In this document: piece by piece, positions 1 to 7,143 of the stretch
Numbering within the stretch: position 1 is the first letter of the stretch
Layout: each line of letters starts with the position of its first letter
Assembly (NCBI GenBank): GCA_027451785.1
Contig: DAIDIS010000259.1
Span: forward strand, 1 to 10,801
DNA length: 10,801 nt
Reading direction: 5' to 3'
From: Acidimicrobiales bacterium
GTDB lineage: Bacteria > Actinomycetota > Acidimicrobiia > Acidimicrobiales > JAKAVM01
Notes under the pieces: generated by a model
Databases searched by the model: none
What the model saw: only the letters and a program-made list of their open reading frames with translations
What the model was told of the DNA's origin: nothing
Made by a program: the position numbers and the translations under genes

Positions 1-155
1 CGTTCGACGATCCTCGCTAATTGAGGAGTCCCTGGCTCGACCACCTTCCTCGCTATGTGGTCCGCATCAATGACTACGGCCCCCCTTGCGGCCAGTAGCC
101 CAGCGAAGGTGCTTTTCCCTGACCCGATTTCTCCCGTAAGACCTATCTTCTTCAT
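1..155 (-). CDS. coaE: Dephospho-CoA kinase, N-terminal part (cut by left edge)
   Basis: Dephospho-CoA kinase phosphorylates the 3'-hydroxyl of dephospho-CoA with ATP, the last cytoplasmic step of coenzyme A synthesis. Only the first 51 codons are in the window. They read MKKIGLTGEIGSGKST, then GAVVIDADHIARKVVEPGTP. This shows the P-loop GxxGxGKS/T at residues 8-16, followed by the family-typical (V/I)DAD...R..V.PG.P segment that begins the CoA-binding region. The second residue of the GGIGSGKS motif usual in this family is Glu here. The ATG at 155-153 shares the tetranucleotide ATGA with the TGA stop of the upstream methyltransferase, so the two are very probably co-transcribed and translationally coupled. 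Only a weak GGAAG lies upstream of the start, which fits coupling. Identity is confident from the motifs, but the C-terminal part is outside the window. Confidence 0.9.
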   Translation of the reverse strand, partial: MKKIGLTGEIGSGKSTFAGLLAARGAVVIDADHIARKVVEPGTPQLARIVE

Positions 156-973
156 CTTCCGGAGCTTCCGCCTTCCAAAAGCGACCTGGGTTCGCGTGCG
201 ATGGCGAACAAGACCAAGGTTGTCGTATCGACAGAGTCCTTCAAAACGAAGTCCGACTCGGTGATTCCCGTCGATCCGCCGGAGTCGCCGGAGGCGACCA
301 GCCTGTATGCCAAGGGGAGGATTCTCGTATATGCACCGACATACCAGCTTCTCGGAATCCGCTTCCTGAGCCCCAGGGCGTCAAGAGCAAGTAGCTTGTT
401 TGCCCTGACCCGCCTGCTCTTGAAATCGCTCTTGACAGATTCCAAACCATCGAGACCACCGACCCAGACTTGGCCGAAGTACTGTCCCAGCAATCCTTTG
501 AGGCTGTTCTTTTCGAAACTCGTCACGTGAAACGGGTTCTCGAAGTCAGCGGGAGCATTCGGCGTAACGAAAACCGCCGTTCCCGAGGCCTTGAGCACCC
601 TAGCCATTTCGGCAACGTGCTTGCCTGGATTCCGGAAGTGCTCGATTAGATGGGACGAGGTGACATAGTCGAATGAGCCGCTCAAAAAGCTGACATTCGA
701 CGCATCCATCGCAGCGCCGACAAAACCCAATTCCTCGAAATTTGCGTTCGCCTGTGCAACTGAATGCTTGTCGTAGTCGATACCTACGACACGTCTTCCG
801 TCAACGGCAAGGTTCGCCGACTCGAAACCCAGTCCGCAACCTGCCTCCAGAACCAGACCCTCGCCCAAACACCCGTTGATCTCCCTGTAACCTGCGGCAT
901 GTAATGCCAGCAACGAGTCTGGAGTTGATCCGGGAGTTGGCCTTTCTCCGGTCAGCTTGGGTTTCTGGCTCAA
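152..973 (-). CDS. Class I SAM-dependent methyltransferase, substrate unknown
   Basis: A 273-residue soluble protein with a Rossmann-type methyltransferase core. Visible motifs are motif I VLEAGCGLGF (residues 41-50, SAM-binding glycine loop), the acidic end of strand 2 in VVGIDYD (62-68, ribose binding), a motif II/III region FDYVTSSHLIEHF (101-113), and VFVTPNAP (134-141). The LIEH and TPN elements are typical of the UbiE/BioC-like Methyltransf_11 families that act on small molecules or lipids. The C-terminal ~100 residues are not diagnostic. No membrane segment or signal peptide is seen. The start is a TTG at 973-971, chosen because a good ribosome-binding sequence AGAAGGA sits 9 nt upstream and there is no better in-frame start. 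Its TGA overlaps the coaE ATG by 4 nt. A role in envelope glycolipid modification is conceivable given the neighbours, but this is inference only. Confidence 0.85.
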   Translation of the reverse strand: MSQKPKLTGERPTPGSTPDSLLALHAAGYREINGCLGEGLVLEAGCGLGFESANLAVDGRRVVGIDYDKHSVAQANANFEELGFVGAAMDASNVSFLSGSFDYVTSSHLIEHFRNPGKHVAEMARVLKASGTAVFVTPNAPADFENPFHVTSFEKNSLKGLLGQYFGQVWVGGLDGLESVKSDFKSRRVRANKLLALDALGLRKRIPRSWYVGAYTRILPLAYRLVASGDSGGSTGITESDFVLKDSVDTTTLVLFAIAREPRSLLEGGSSGR

Positions 974-982
974 GTGCTCAAA

Positions 983-989
983 TCCTTCT
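983..989 (-). promoter_or_regulatory. Ribosome-binding site supporting the TTG start of the methyltransferase
   Basis: On the minus strand AGAAGGA is followed by a 9-nt spacer and TTG. The same AGAAGGA with a 9-nt spacer precedes the GTG of the F-type ATPase at 7143, which supports this as the local Shine-Dalgarno form. Confidence 0.6.
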
Positions 990-1019
990 GGCGATTTCGG
1001 CTCAGAGTCGGTGCTCCAG

Positions 1020-1042
1020 GCCGGGTCTCAAGCGTACCCGGC
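1020..1042. repeat. 7-bp inverted repeat in the divergent spacer
   Basis: GCCGGGT (1020-1026) and ACCCGGC (1036-1042) are perfect reverse complements separated by 9 nt. The element lies about 50 nt upstream of the methyltransferase start, so it could be a leader hairpin or an operator. No other evidence supports a function. Confidence 0.4.
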
Positions 1043-1168
1043 AGCGTTGCCCTCCGCAGGTAAACGAAGCACGTGCCGCTTACAAGAATATCTGTTGAGC
1101 AGGTGAGAATACCCAACTGCTCGTTTCAACCAGTGAAATGGGAATATTGAAACGGCCATGCAAGATCT

Positions 1169-1237
1169 GAGGCCCGGATTAACCCCCCCTGCCCAGCGCG
1201 CCCAGAGGCCCGGATTAACCCCCCCTGCCCAGCGCGC
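1169..1237. repeat. 33-bp direct repeat, two perfect copies at 36-bp period
   Basis: Copy 1 spans 1169-1201 and copy 2 spans 1205-1237. Both begin GAGGCCCGGATTAA, continue with a run of seven C, and end CTGCCCAGCGCGC. Three non-repeated bases (CCA) separate them. The copies are identical, which suggests a recent duplication. No open reading frame or known repeat family is recognised. Copy 2 ends about 30 nt before the start codon of the AftD homologue, so the array lies in the likely promoter region of that gene. Confidence 0.9.
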
Positions 1238-1244
1238 TTAAACT
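1215..1244 (+). promoter_or_regulatory. Candidate promoter for the AftD homologue
   Basis: TTAACC (1215-1220, four of six matches to the TTGACA consensus) is followed after 18 nt by TAAACT (1239-1244), which fits the TANNNT pattern of actinobacterial -10 elements. Transcription would begin near 1251, leaving a very short leader before ATG 1268. The -35 lies inside the second 33-bp repeat copy. This is an eye-based match only. Confidence 0.3.
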
Positions 1245-1267
1245 GTTCGTTTTTGCGGGCAACATTT

Positions 1268-4200
1268 ATGTCGACAACCATTACTCAGTCACCCGGGGAC
1301 AACCAGGGCACGAATACCCCCCAGGCGCTCGTGATCGGCGACCATGGCGACAATGGAGAGATGGGTACGCCCTCAATCCATCCGGCCGGGAAGCGGGGAG
1401 AATGGGCATCAACCCCTAAGTTCGCAATCGCGACGGAGTGGGCAATTTATTTGGCCCTCGCTCTCTTAGCGTTCATACCAATATTGGGAACTCAAGTCGG
1501 CAAAATTGCCGCAGACACGAAAAGCTACCTTTATGTAAACCCTTCCCAAACGATGAGCCAGGCCGCGAACATGTGGGATCCGTGGATCGGAATGGGAACC
1601 GTCACTCACCAGTTCATCGGATATCTCTTCCCAATGGGCCCTTATTATTGGGTAGCCCTGCATGCTGGGATCCCGATGTGGCTCGCACAACGGATATGGC
1701 TAGGTCTCATCTTTTACGGTGCGGGATCAGGAGTATTGTTCATGCTCCGCCTGATGGGAGTGCGGGGGCCTGGTAGGCCGCTGGCGGCACTCGCATTCAT
1801 GCTTACCCCTTATACCCTGTCCTATGCAGCAAGGATTTCGGCCATCCTCCTTCCTTGGTCCGCCACGGGTTGGCTTGTAGGCCTGGCAATCCTCTCCGCC
1901 AAGAGGCGAGGCTGGAGGTGGCCCGCCGTTTTTGCACTGGTAACGCTCTTCTGTGGGACGGTAAACGCCACCTCCGTCATATTCGCGGGAATCGCTCCGC
2001 TCCTGTGGCTCATTTATGCCGTGATCGCTACCAAAGAGGTAACGCTCCTAGAAGCCCTAAGGGCTGTGGGCAAGATCGGACTTTTGGGAATCGGCGTGAT
2101 GATTTGGGTCATGGCCGGCCTGTTCATTGAATTCGGCTACGCGCTCAATATTTTGGAATACACGGAGTCCATCCCTACCGTGACTCTTACGTCCCTTTCC
2201 TCGGAGGTGGTCAGAGGGCTCGGTTACTGGTTTTTTTATGGCCAAGACCAGATAGATGCGTACATTCAAGCGGCACCTCGCTACATGGAGTCGGGTTCTG
2301 CGATCCTCATAAGCCTGGCTCTCCCCGCCTACCAGTTTTTCTTGGGTGCGTTGGCCCGGTTTCGTTACAAAGCCTTCTTCGTGCTCTTGGTGGTGGTCGG
2401 TACGATTCTCTCGGTGGGCGGCTACCCATTCAATCACCCGAGTCCCTTTGGTGCGTTGCTAAAGGCATTCGACACAAGCGGCGTAGCTGGACTTGCGATG
2501 CGAAGCTCAAACCGTTCGGTCCCCTTGATCGCACTCGGTGCGGCCTGCTTGATGGGAATGGGGCTTACCGCCATCTATAGCTCGTGGAATCTCTTCGGAA
2601 AGGCAATCGCGGGGTTACTCTCCGTCGCCGCTATTTGGTTGGTCATCGCAAATATGCCTTCGTTCTTCAACGGAGGCCTCATCGGCAACAACCTAACCCG
2701 TCCGGAAAAGCTGCCCACCTACTACGGCCAGATGGCCAAGCACTTGAATTCGGAAAACAAGTCCACACGGGTGCTAGGTATTCCGGGAATCGACTTTTCG
2801 TACTACAGATGGGGAACGACCATCGACCCCATCATGCCCGGCCTTCTCAAACGTCCTTACGTAGCGCGAGAGCAGGTCCCCTACGGTTCGGCCGCGTCGG
2901 CGGACCTGCTCAACGCATTCGACGAGAATCTGCAGGAAAACACCTTCGACCCGTTTTCGCTTGCGCCGCTGGCAAGGCTGATGAGCGTCGGCGACGTGTT
3001 GTTGTACTCCGATTTCGCATACGAGCGTAACAACACCCCCAGACCACGTGAAACCTGGTCCTTGTTGAACCCGCCAACCCCCGGGCTCTCCAACCCCGTC
3101 GGCTACGGTACCCCGGGCCGATCGATCCCCCAGCGATTCCCGATGCTTGACGAAACGGCCCTGGCCGAACCGGCTAATGCTCCGTACCCTCCCAAATTGG
3201 CTGACTTCAAGGTCGCCAACCCGCGCCCCGTCGTCCGTACTGAGCCAATCCAGGGAGCAATGATCCTCGACGGAGGCGGGCAGGGAGTCGTCAACGCTGC
3301 GTCTGCCGGTTTGCTGAACAACGACCCCACCATCGTCTACTCCGGAACTCTCTCGAGCTCTGGTGCATCCGGTCGGAAGCTCGAAAACACCCTAATGAGC
3401 AACGGAGCGGGCCTAGTTCTAACAGACACCAACGCAAAAGCGACCAGGAGTTGGGGGACTATCCGAGAGACGGAAGGTTACATCCAGCAAGCCAACGAGA
3501 AGCCTCATACCAACGACATCAACAATCGCCCATTGAACGTTTTTCCCGGCCAAACAAGCGACGAACAAACTGTGGCTGACCTGGTTGGAATCGCGTCGGT
3601 GAGGGCGTCCAGTTACGGTAACGGGATTTCATATATTCCCGAGAATCGCCCGTCGAACGCGCTCGACGGGAATATCAACACCGCATGGGAAACGTCGGCA
3701 TTTGCCGATGCCGTTGGCCAGAACATCACGGTGACATTGAACCAGCCCATAGTCGCTGACCACGTCGTCCTGGTGCAACCACAGATCAGCTCGAACGACC
3801 GATACATAACCAAGATCACGCTGACATTCGATGGAAAGTACCCTCAAACAGTAAAACTGGGTCAATCTTCACTCTCAAGCTCTGGACAGACGGTACATTT
3901 TCCAGTGAGGGCATTCTCGGCACTGAAGATCACAATCGACGCGACCAGTGCCATCCGGCAACCAGATTTCGCCGGTGTGAGTGGAGTCGGCTTCGCCGAA
4001 ATCGGCATCCCCGGTGTATCAATGACAGAGGTCGACCGGCTTCCGGTAGATATGCTGAACGCGGTCGGAAGCGCGTCACTTACTCACCCTCTAAGCATCG
4101 TCATGACCCGACTTCGCGCTCCGTCAGTGCCGCCGAGGACCGACCCGCAACTTAACATTTCACGGACCTTCTCCCTCCCAACCGGAAGAAACTTCTACGT

Positions 4201-6193
4201 ATCCGGGGTAGCCAGAATCTCACCGCTTATCCCCGACGACGTTATCGACTCCATCCTGGGAAGACCGACGGGTATTGTAACCAAGGTTTATTCATCAGGA
4301 AGGCTTCCGGGAGATCTGAACGCCAGGTCATCCGAGGCACTTGATGGCGATCCATCTACATTCTGGCAACCCGGCATCGGTAACCAGGTAGGAAACTGGA
4401 TACAAGTAGACCTATCCAAACAGGTCACCTTCGACCATATGGACCTTCAGATCGTCACCGACGGACGTCACTCTGTGCCCACCAAGTTACTTCTAGCTAC
4501 AGAGAACTCCTCCACGACGGTCGAACTGCCCGCCCTTTCGGACCTTAGTGCCCAAAACGCCACTACTTCCCTTAGTGCCCAAAACGCCACTACTTCCGTT
4601 CCGATTTCCTTCCCGCGGCTATCCGGGCGAAGTTTCCGATTGACGATACTTGCGGTTAGGGAAACCAAGAGCTTGGACTACTACTCCAATCGACCGCAGG
4701 TGATGCCCGTCGGTATCGCGGAATTGGGAATTCCTGGAGTAACCGTCAAACAGCTTCCTACGCAAATTCCCGCCATTTGCCGAAACGACCTGCTTTCCAT
4801 AGACGGCAATCCGATTGGCGTCGAGATCACCGGATCCAGTTCGGATGCCACCCAAGACGAAGGAGTAGGTCTGCAGCTTCGCGGTTGTGGCGCTGACGCG
4901 AATGGCATACCCCTTTTGCCCGGCCAGCACGTCATTGAGACGGCCAACGGCTCGCTCGCTTCGGTAGGACTGAACATAGACCAGTTAGTACTTTCTTCGA
5001 CGGCAGCCAATCTCGCCCTCCCCGTGGATGCGAATGGACAGGTCACCGATCCCTCCCCTCCACCGTCGCCACCGGTGACCGTTCTCCAGCAAAATTCCAA
5101 CTCCTACAAGCTGAAGATCGCACCTTCATCCAGCCCGTACTTCCTTGTTCTAGGCCAAAGCCTCAATAAGGGCTGGGAAGCAACTATCACCGGCGAGTCA
5201 AAGGGATCAGCATTAGGAAGCGGCGGGCAACAGATCGTAAGCACCGATATCCCGCTTGGCAAGCAGGTTTTGATCGATGCTCTCGCGAACGGTTGGATAA
5301 TAAACCCGCCCGCACCGGGTACAACCCTTTATGTTTCGGTTGTCTGGACGCCTCAGTCCGTAATTCCCAAGGCAATCCTTATTTCATGCCTCGCCGTTCT
5401 TGCTTGCCTTTTGTTGATTTTCTGGCCCAGGAATCGTCGTCGCTCTCGAAAGAGGACACCCCGGACCATGGCGACGAGGATGGAGCACTTTCCCCAACTT
5501 CGATGGACTCAGCCAGACAACGACAAGGCGCACGGAATCGAACGTTCCAGTCGTACGCTTATAGCTATTTCGGTGGCGGCGATTACGGCCGGGGCCTTCG
5601 TTGATCCCAAGCTATTGGTGCCAATGGCCTTATTGGCGCTTTTGGCAGGAGCGTTCACACCATTCCGCATTCTCCTGGGGTTGGTACCATCAGCGATGTT
5701 GGTCGTTTCTGCGATCTACATGAGTGAGATGCAAGGTAAGTACCATTTCGCACCGCTTTTCAACTGGCCAACCCATTTCGGGCCTGCGAACTCCCTAACG
5801 TGGGTCGGGATAATCTCCCTCGGTGCAGATGCAGCACTTCAGATCGCTTCCAACCGACGGGGACTGTGGCACATCCTTCCCGAAGAACTTCCGGAGCCGA
5901 CCACTGACTACGACATCCGTCCGGAGGGCCAGGGCCAGGGCCAGGGCCAGGAGGGAATTCAAGCCGGAATAGGGGCAACTGGCGAAGACTTGCTCGCTTC
6001 CATCCCACCATGGGCTTCAACCCAGGTGATCAACCCAGCCGCAGCCACGAGTGTAAAGCCGAAGCCTCGATATGTCGCGACCACCATTCCCCCATGGATA
6101 GACGGACCTCAGCTACCACCGCTGGAAAACGATGGCGAAGAACCGTCCGGGAACCACTTCACCGACCCATCTTCAAGTCTCGACGGCGGCTAA
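1268..6193 (+). CDS. aftD: AftD-like arabinofuranosyltransferase (GT-C) with two F5/8 type C modules
   Basis: AftD-family enzymes transfer arabinofuranose from decaprenyl-phosphoryl-arabinose to arabinan chains on the outer face of the membrane. This homologue has 1641 residues, longer than the roughly 1400 of the mycobacterial enzyme. A hydrophilic tail of about 55 residues precedes TM1 (58-77). The first outer loop carries Asp83 in AADTKSYLYV, the position expected for the GT-C acidic catalytic residue, and the family-like YLFPMGPYYW (119-128). Further TM helices run to about 460. A soluble part follows, including F5/8 type C (discoidin/CBM-like) modules at about 771-918 and 999-1160. Both have an ALDG(N/D) strand and end in (F/L)-like GxAExGIPGV. 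FLVLGQSLNKGWEATI precedes TM segments at about 1368-1388 and 1430-1530. A cytoplasmic tail follows with (GQ)4 at 1554-1561. ATG 1268 is preferred over TTG 1253, but neither has a clear ribosome-binding site. The family is confident; the sugar acceptor is inferred. Confidence 0.85.
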   Translation: MSTTITQSPGDNQGTNTPQALVIGDHGDNGEMGTPSIHPAGKRGEWASTPKFAIATEWAIYLALALLAFIPILGTQVGKIAADTKSYLYVNPSQTMSQAANMWDPWIGMGTVTHQFIGYLFPMGPYYWVALHAGIPMWLAQRIWLGLIFYGAGSGVLFMLRLMGVRGPGRPLAALAFMLTPYTLSYAARISAILLPWSATGWLVGLAILSAKRRGWRWPAVFALVTLFCGTVNATSVIFAGIAPLLWLIYAVIATKEVTLLEALRAVGKIGLLGIGVMIWVMAGLFIEFGYALNILEYTESIPTVTLTSLSSEVVRGLGYWFFYGQDQIDAYIQAAPRYMESGSAILISLALPAYQFFLGALARFRYKAFFVLLVVVGTILSVGGYPFNHPSPFGALLKAFDTSGVAGLAMRSSNRSVPLIALGAACLMGMGLTAIYSSWNLFGKAIAGLLSVAAIWLVIANMPSFFNGGLIGNNLTRPEKLPTYYGQMAKHLNSENKSTRVLGIPGIDFSYYRWGTTIDPIMPGLLKRPYVAREQVPYGSAASADLLNAFDENLQENTFDPFSLAPLARLMSVGDVLLYSDFAYERNNTPRPRETWSLLNPPTPGLSNPVGYGTPGRSIPQRFPMLDETALAEPANAPYPPKLADFKVANPRPVVRTEPIQGAMILDGGGQGVVNAASAGLLNNDPTIVYSGTLSSSGASGRKLENTLMSNGAGLVLTDTNAKATRSWGTIRETEGYIQQANEKPHTNDINNRPLNVFPGQTSDEQTVADLVGIASVRASSYGNGISYIPENRPSNALDGNINTAWETSAFADAVGQNITVTLNQPIVADHVVLVQPQISSNDRYITKITLTFDGKYPQTVKLGQSSLSSSGQTVHFPVRAFSALKITIDATSAIRQPDFAGVSGVGFAEIGIPGVSMTEVDRLPVDMLNAVGSASLTHPLSIVMTRLRAPSVPPRTDPQLNISRTFSLPTGRNFYVSGVARISPLIPDDVIDSILGRPTGIVTKVYSSGRLPGDLNARSSEALDGDPSTFWQPGIGNQVGNWIQVDLSKQVTFDHMDLQIVTDGRHSVPTKLLLATENSSTTVELPALSDLSAQNATTSLSAQNATTSVPISFPRLSGRSFRLTILAVRETKSLDYYSNRPQVMPVGIAELGIPGVTVKQLPTQIPAICRNDLLSIDGNPIGVEITGSSSDATQDEGVGLQLRGCGADANGIPLLPGQHVIETANGSLASVGLNIDQLVLSSTAANLALPVDANGQVTDPSPPPSPPVTVLQQNSNSYKLKIAPSSSPYFLVLGQSLNKGWEATITGESKGSALGSGGQQIVSTDIPLGKQVLIDALANGWIINPPAPGTTLYVSVVWTPQSVIPKAILISCLAVLACLLLIFWPRNRRRSRKRTPRTMATRMEHFPQLRWTQPDNDKAHGIERSSRTLIAISVAAITAGAFVDPKLLVPMALLALLAGAFTPFRILLGLVPSAMLVVSAIYMSEMQGKYHFAPLFNWPTHFGPANSLTWVGIISLGADAALQIASNRRGLWHILPEELPEPTTDYDIRPEGQGQGQGQEGIQAGIGATGEDLLASIPPWASTQVINPAAATSVKPKPRYVATTIPPWIDGPQLPPLENDGEEPSGNHFTDPSSSLDGG
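3633..3675. repeat. Two nested inverted repeats sharing an arm, inside the AftD homologue
   Basis: ATATTCCCG (3633-3641) pairs with CGGGAATAT (3667-3675). Within that loop, CCCGTCGA (3649-3656) pairs with TCGACGGG (3663-3670) across only 6 nt. The right arms overlap at 3667-3670, so the two stems cannot form fully together. They fall on codons for the conserved NALDG strand of the first F5/8 C module. The protein constraint may explain them, and no function is claimed. Confidence 0.45.
4544..4597 (+). repeat. Perfect 27-bp in-frame tandem duplication
   Basis: Units 4544-4570 and 4571-4597 are identical and encode LSAQNATTS twice (residues 1093-1110 of the AftD homologue). They sit in the second F5/8 type C module, just before its VPISF strand. 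The equivalent point of the first module is a short Ser-rich loop. Nine codons with no synonymous difference point to a recent slippage or duplication event. Confidence 0.95.
5927..5950 (+). repeat. Hexanucleotide repeat (GGCCAG)4 encoding Gly-Gln
   Basis: Four perfect GGCCAG units lie in frame in the C-terminal tail of the AftD homologue and encode GQGQGQGQ (residues 1554-1561). Because the unit is six bases, copy-number change would lengthen or shorten the tail without a frameshift. It sits after the last predicted membrane segment, in a probably disordered cytoplasmic region. Confidence 0.9.
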
Positions 6194-6219
6194 CGGCCTC
6201 GAAACCAAGGCCGTTAGCC
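6188..6219. terminator. 12-bp perfect stem-loop covering the AftD stop codon, between convergent genes
   Basis: GGCTAACGGCCT (6188-6199) and AGGCCGTTAGCC (6208-6219) pair perfectly around an 8-nt loop. The TAA stop of the AftD homologue (6191-6193) is inside the left arm. On the minus strand the structure lies 31 nt past the stop of the F-type ATPase gene, so it could serve both convergent transcripts. No T-run follows on either strand, so this is not a classical intrinsic terminator. A U-tract-independent terminator or an mRNA 3'-end stabiliser fits better. Confidence 0.6.
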
Positions 6220-6249
6220 AAACCGAACCAACAATCCGAACGGGCCGCC

Positions 6250-7143
6250 TTAGGCCAACTCTGTGCCAAAGGAGTTATCCGTCCAAGGTGGAGTCGCTCC
6301 GAGCGCGTAATGCTGAACACCGGAAAGGGCTCGCCTCGCACCGGGTACGGAGGCTACGAGCCTTCTCGTATAAGGGTTCCGGGGAGAACCTAGGATCTCG
6401 TTGGTTGGACCCACCTCTTGGATTTCTCCGTCTTTAAGAACGACTACTCTGTCACAGATCAACGAGACCACAGCCAGGTCGTGAGAGACGAATATGACCG
6501 TAGTACCCAGTTGCGCTTGGACCACCGATAGCAGATTGAGAACTTGCGCCTGAACAGAAACGTCAAGAGCAGAGACAATCTCGTCGCAAACCAAGAGTCG
6601 AGGACGCGAAACCAAGGCGCGGGCCAAACATGCCCTCTGACACTGCCCTCCTGATAATTGAGACGGAAGCTTGGTCCCATCTATCTGCGGGTCCAGCGCC
6701 ACCGACAACAATGCCTCCCGGGCAAGGTCAGCGGCATTGGGCAATCGCCTGACCGGCTCCCTGACTGACGACTCGACCGACCTTGCCGGATTTAATGACG
6801 AAAATGGATCTTGAAAGATGTATTGAGCGACACCGGATAATTCCGGAATCTCCCAAATCGGCCTCCCACCGGCGCTGATACCGTCGATCGAGACCGACCC
6901 GGAGGAGATTGGAACCAATCCGAATAGCGCCTTAGTCAGCGTTGACTTACCTGATCCCGACTCCCCCACAATACCCAAGGTCTCCCCTGGATGGGCTTCA
7001 ATTGACACATGCTTCAGGGCAGGAACCGAATATTCCTCATTGCTTCGGACTCGGCGAAGAAAATTATTGGGCAATGCCCTTCGGACCGGATAGCTCACTA
7101 CCAGGTCGCGCACTTCAACCGCTGCTCCATTCTTCGACGTCAC
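6250..7143 (-). CDS. Oligopeptide/dipeptide ABC importer, ATP-binding subunit (OppF/DppF type)
   Basis: One of the two cytoplasmic ATPases powering a peptide-type importer; 297 residues. Motifs in order are Walker A GESGSGKST (60-68), Q-loop Gln111 in YIFQDPFSSLNP, signature LSGGQ (163-167), Walker B LLVCDE with catalytic Glu188, and switch His221 in VSHD. The DPFSSLNP sequence is typical of OppF/DppF. The C-terminal region is short and lacks the Cys-rich oligopeptide-transporter extension present on the neighbouring ATPase. The start is GTG at 7143, within a GTGA overlap with the TGA of the upstream gene, and AGAAGGA lies 9 nt upstream inside that gene. It is the last gene of the four-gene operon and ends 56 bp from the convergent AftD homologue. 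Substrate specificity cannot be read from the ATPase; nickel or other small solutes remain possible. Confidence 0.92.
   Translation of the reverse strand: MTSKNGAAVEVRDLVVSYPVRRALPNNFLRRVRSNEEYSVPALKHVSIEAHPGETLGIVGESGSGKSTLTKALFGLVPISSGSVSIDGISAGGRPIWEIPELSGVAQYIFQDPFSSLNPARSVESSVREPVRRLPNAADLAREALLSVALDPQIDGTKLPSQLSGGQCQRACLARALVSRPRLLVCDEIVSALDVSVQAQVLNLLSVVQAQLGTTVIFVSHDLAVVSLICDRVVVLKDGEIQEVGPTNEILGSPRNPYTRRLVASVPGARRALSGVQHYALGATPPWTDNSFGTELA

Noticed and set aside
55..264. 69-codon plus-strand frame at the left edge
   Set aside because: The opposite strand encodes the P-loop of dephospho-CoA kinase and the end of the methyltransferase.
1169..1237. CRISPR array interpretation of the 33-bp repeats
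   Set aside because: Only two copies, separated by 3 bp rather than a spacer of 25 bp or more, and no cas genes nearby.
1253..1270. TTG 1253 as start of the AftD homologue
   Set aside because: It adds only five residues and has no ribosome-binding site. ATG 1268 is the more likely start, although its own site is also weak.
2584..3030. 148-codon plus-strand reading frame inside the AftD gene
   Set aside because: It lies wholly in another frame of a protein with clear domain content, has an Arg/His/Gln-rich composition typical of shadow frames, and has no recognisable motif.
4681..5100. 139-codon minus-strand frame opposite the AftD gene
   Set aside because: Antisense to conserved coding sequence, with no ribosome-binding site or family resemblance.
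6188..6219. Palindrome as an IS end or att site
   Set aside because: There is no transposase, target duplication or second copy in the window. Its position between convergent gene ends fits a transcript-end structure better.
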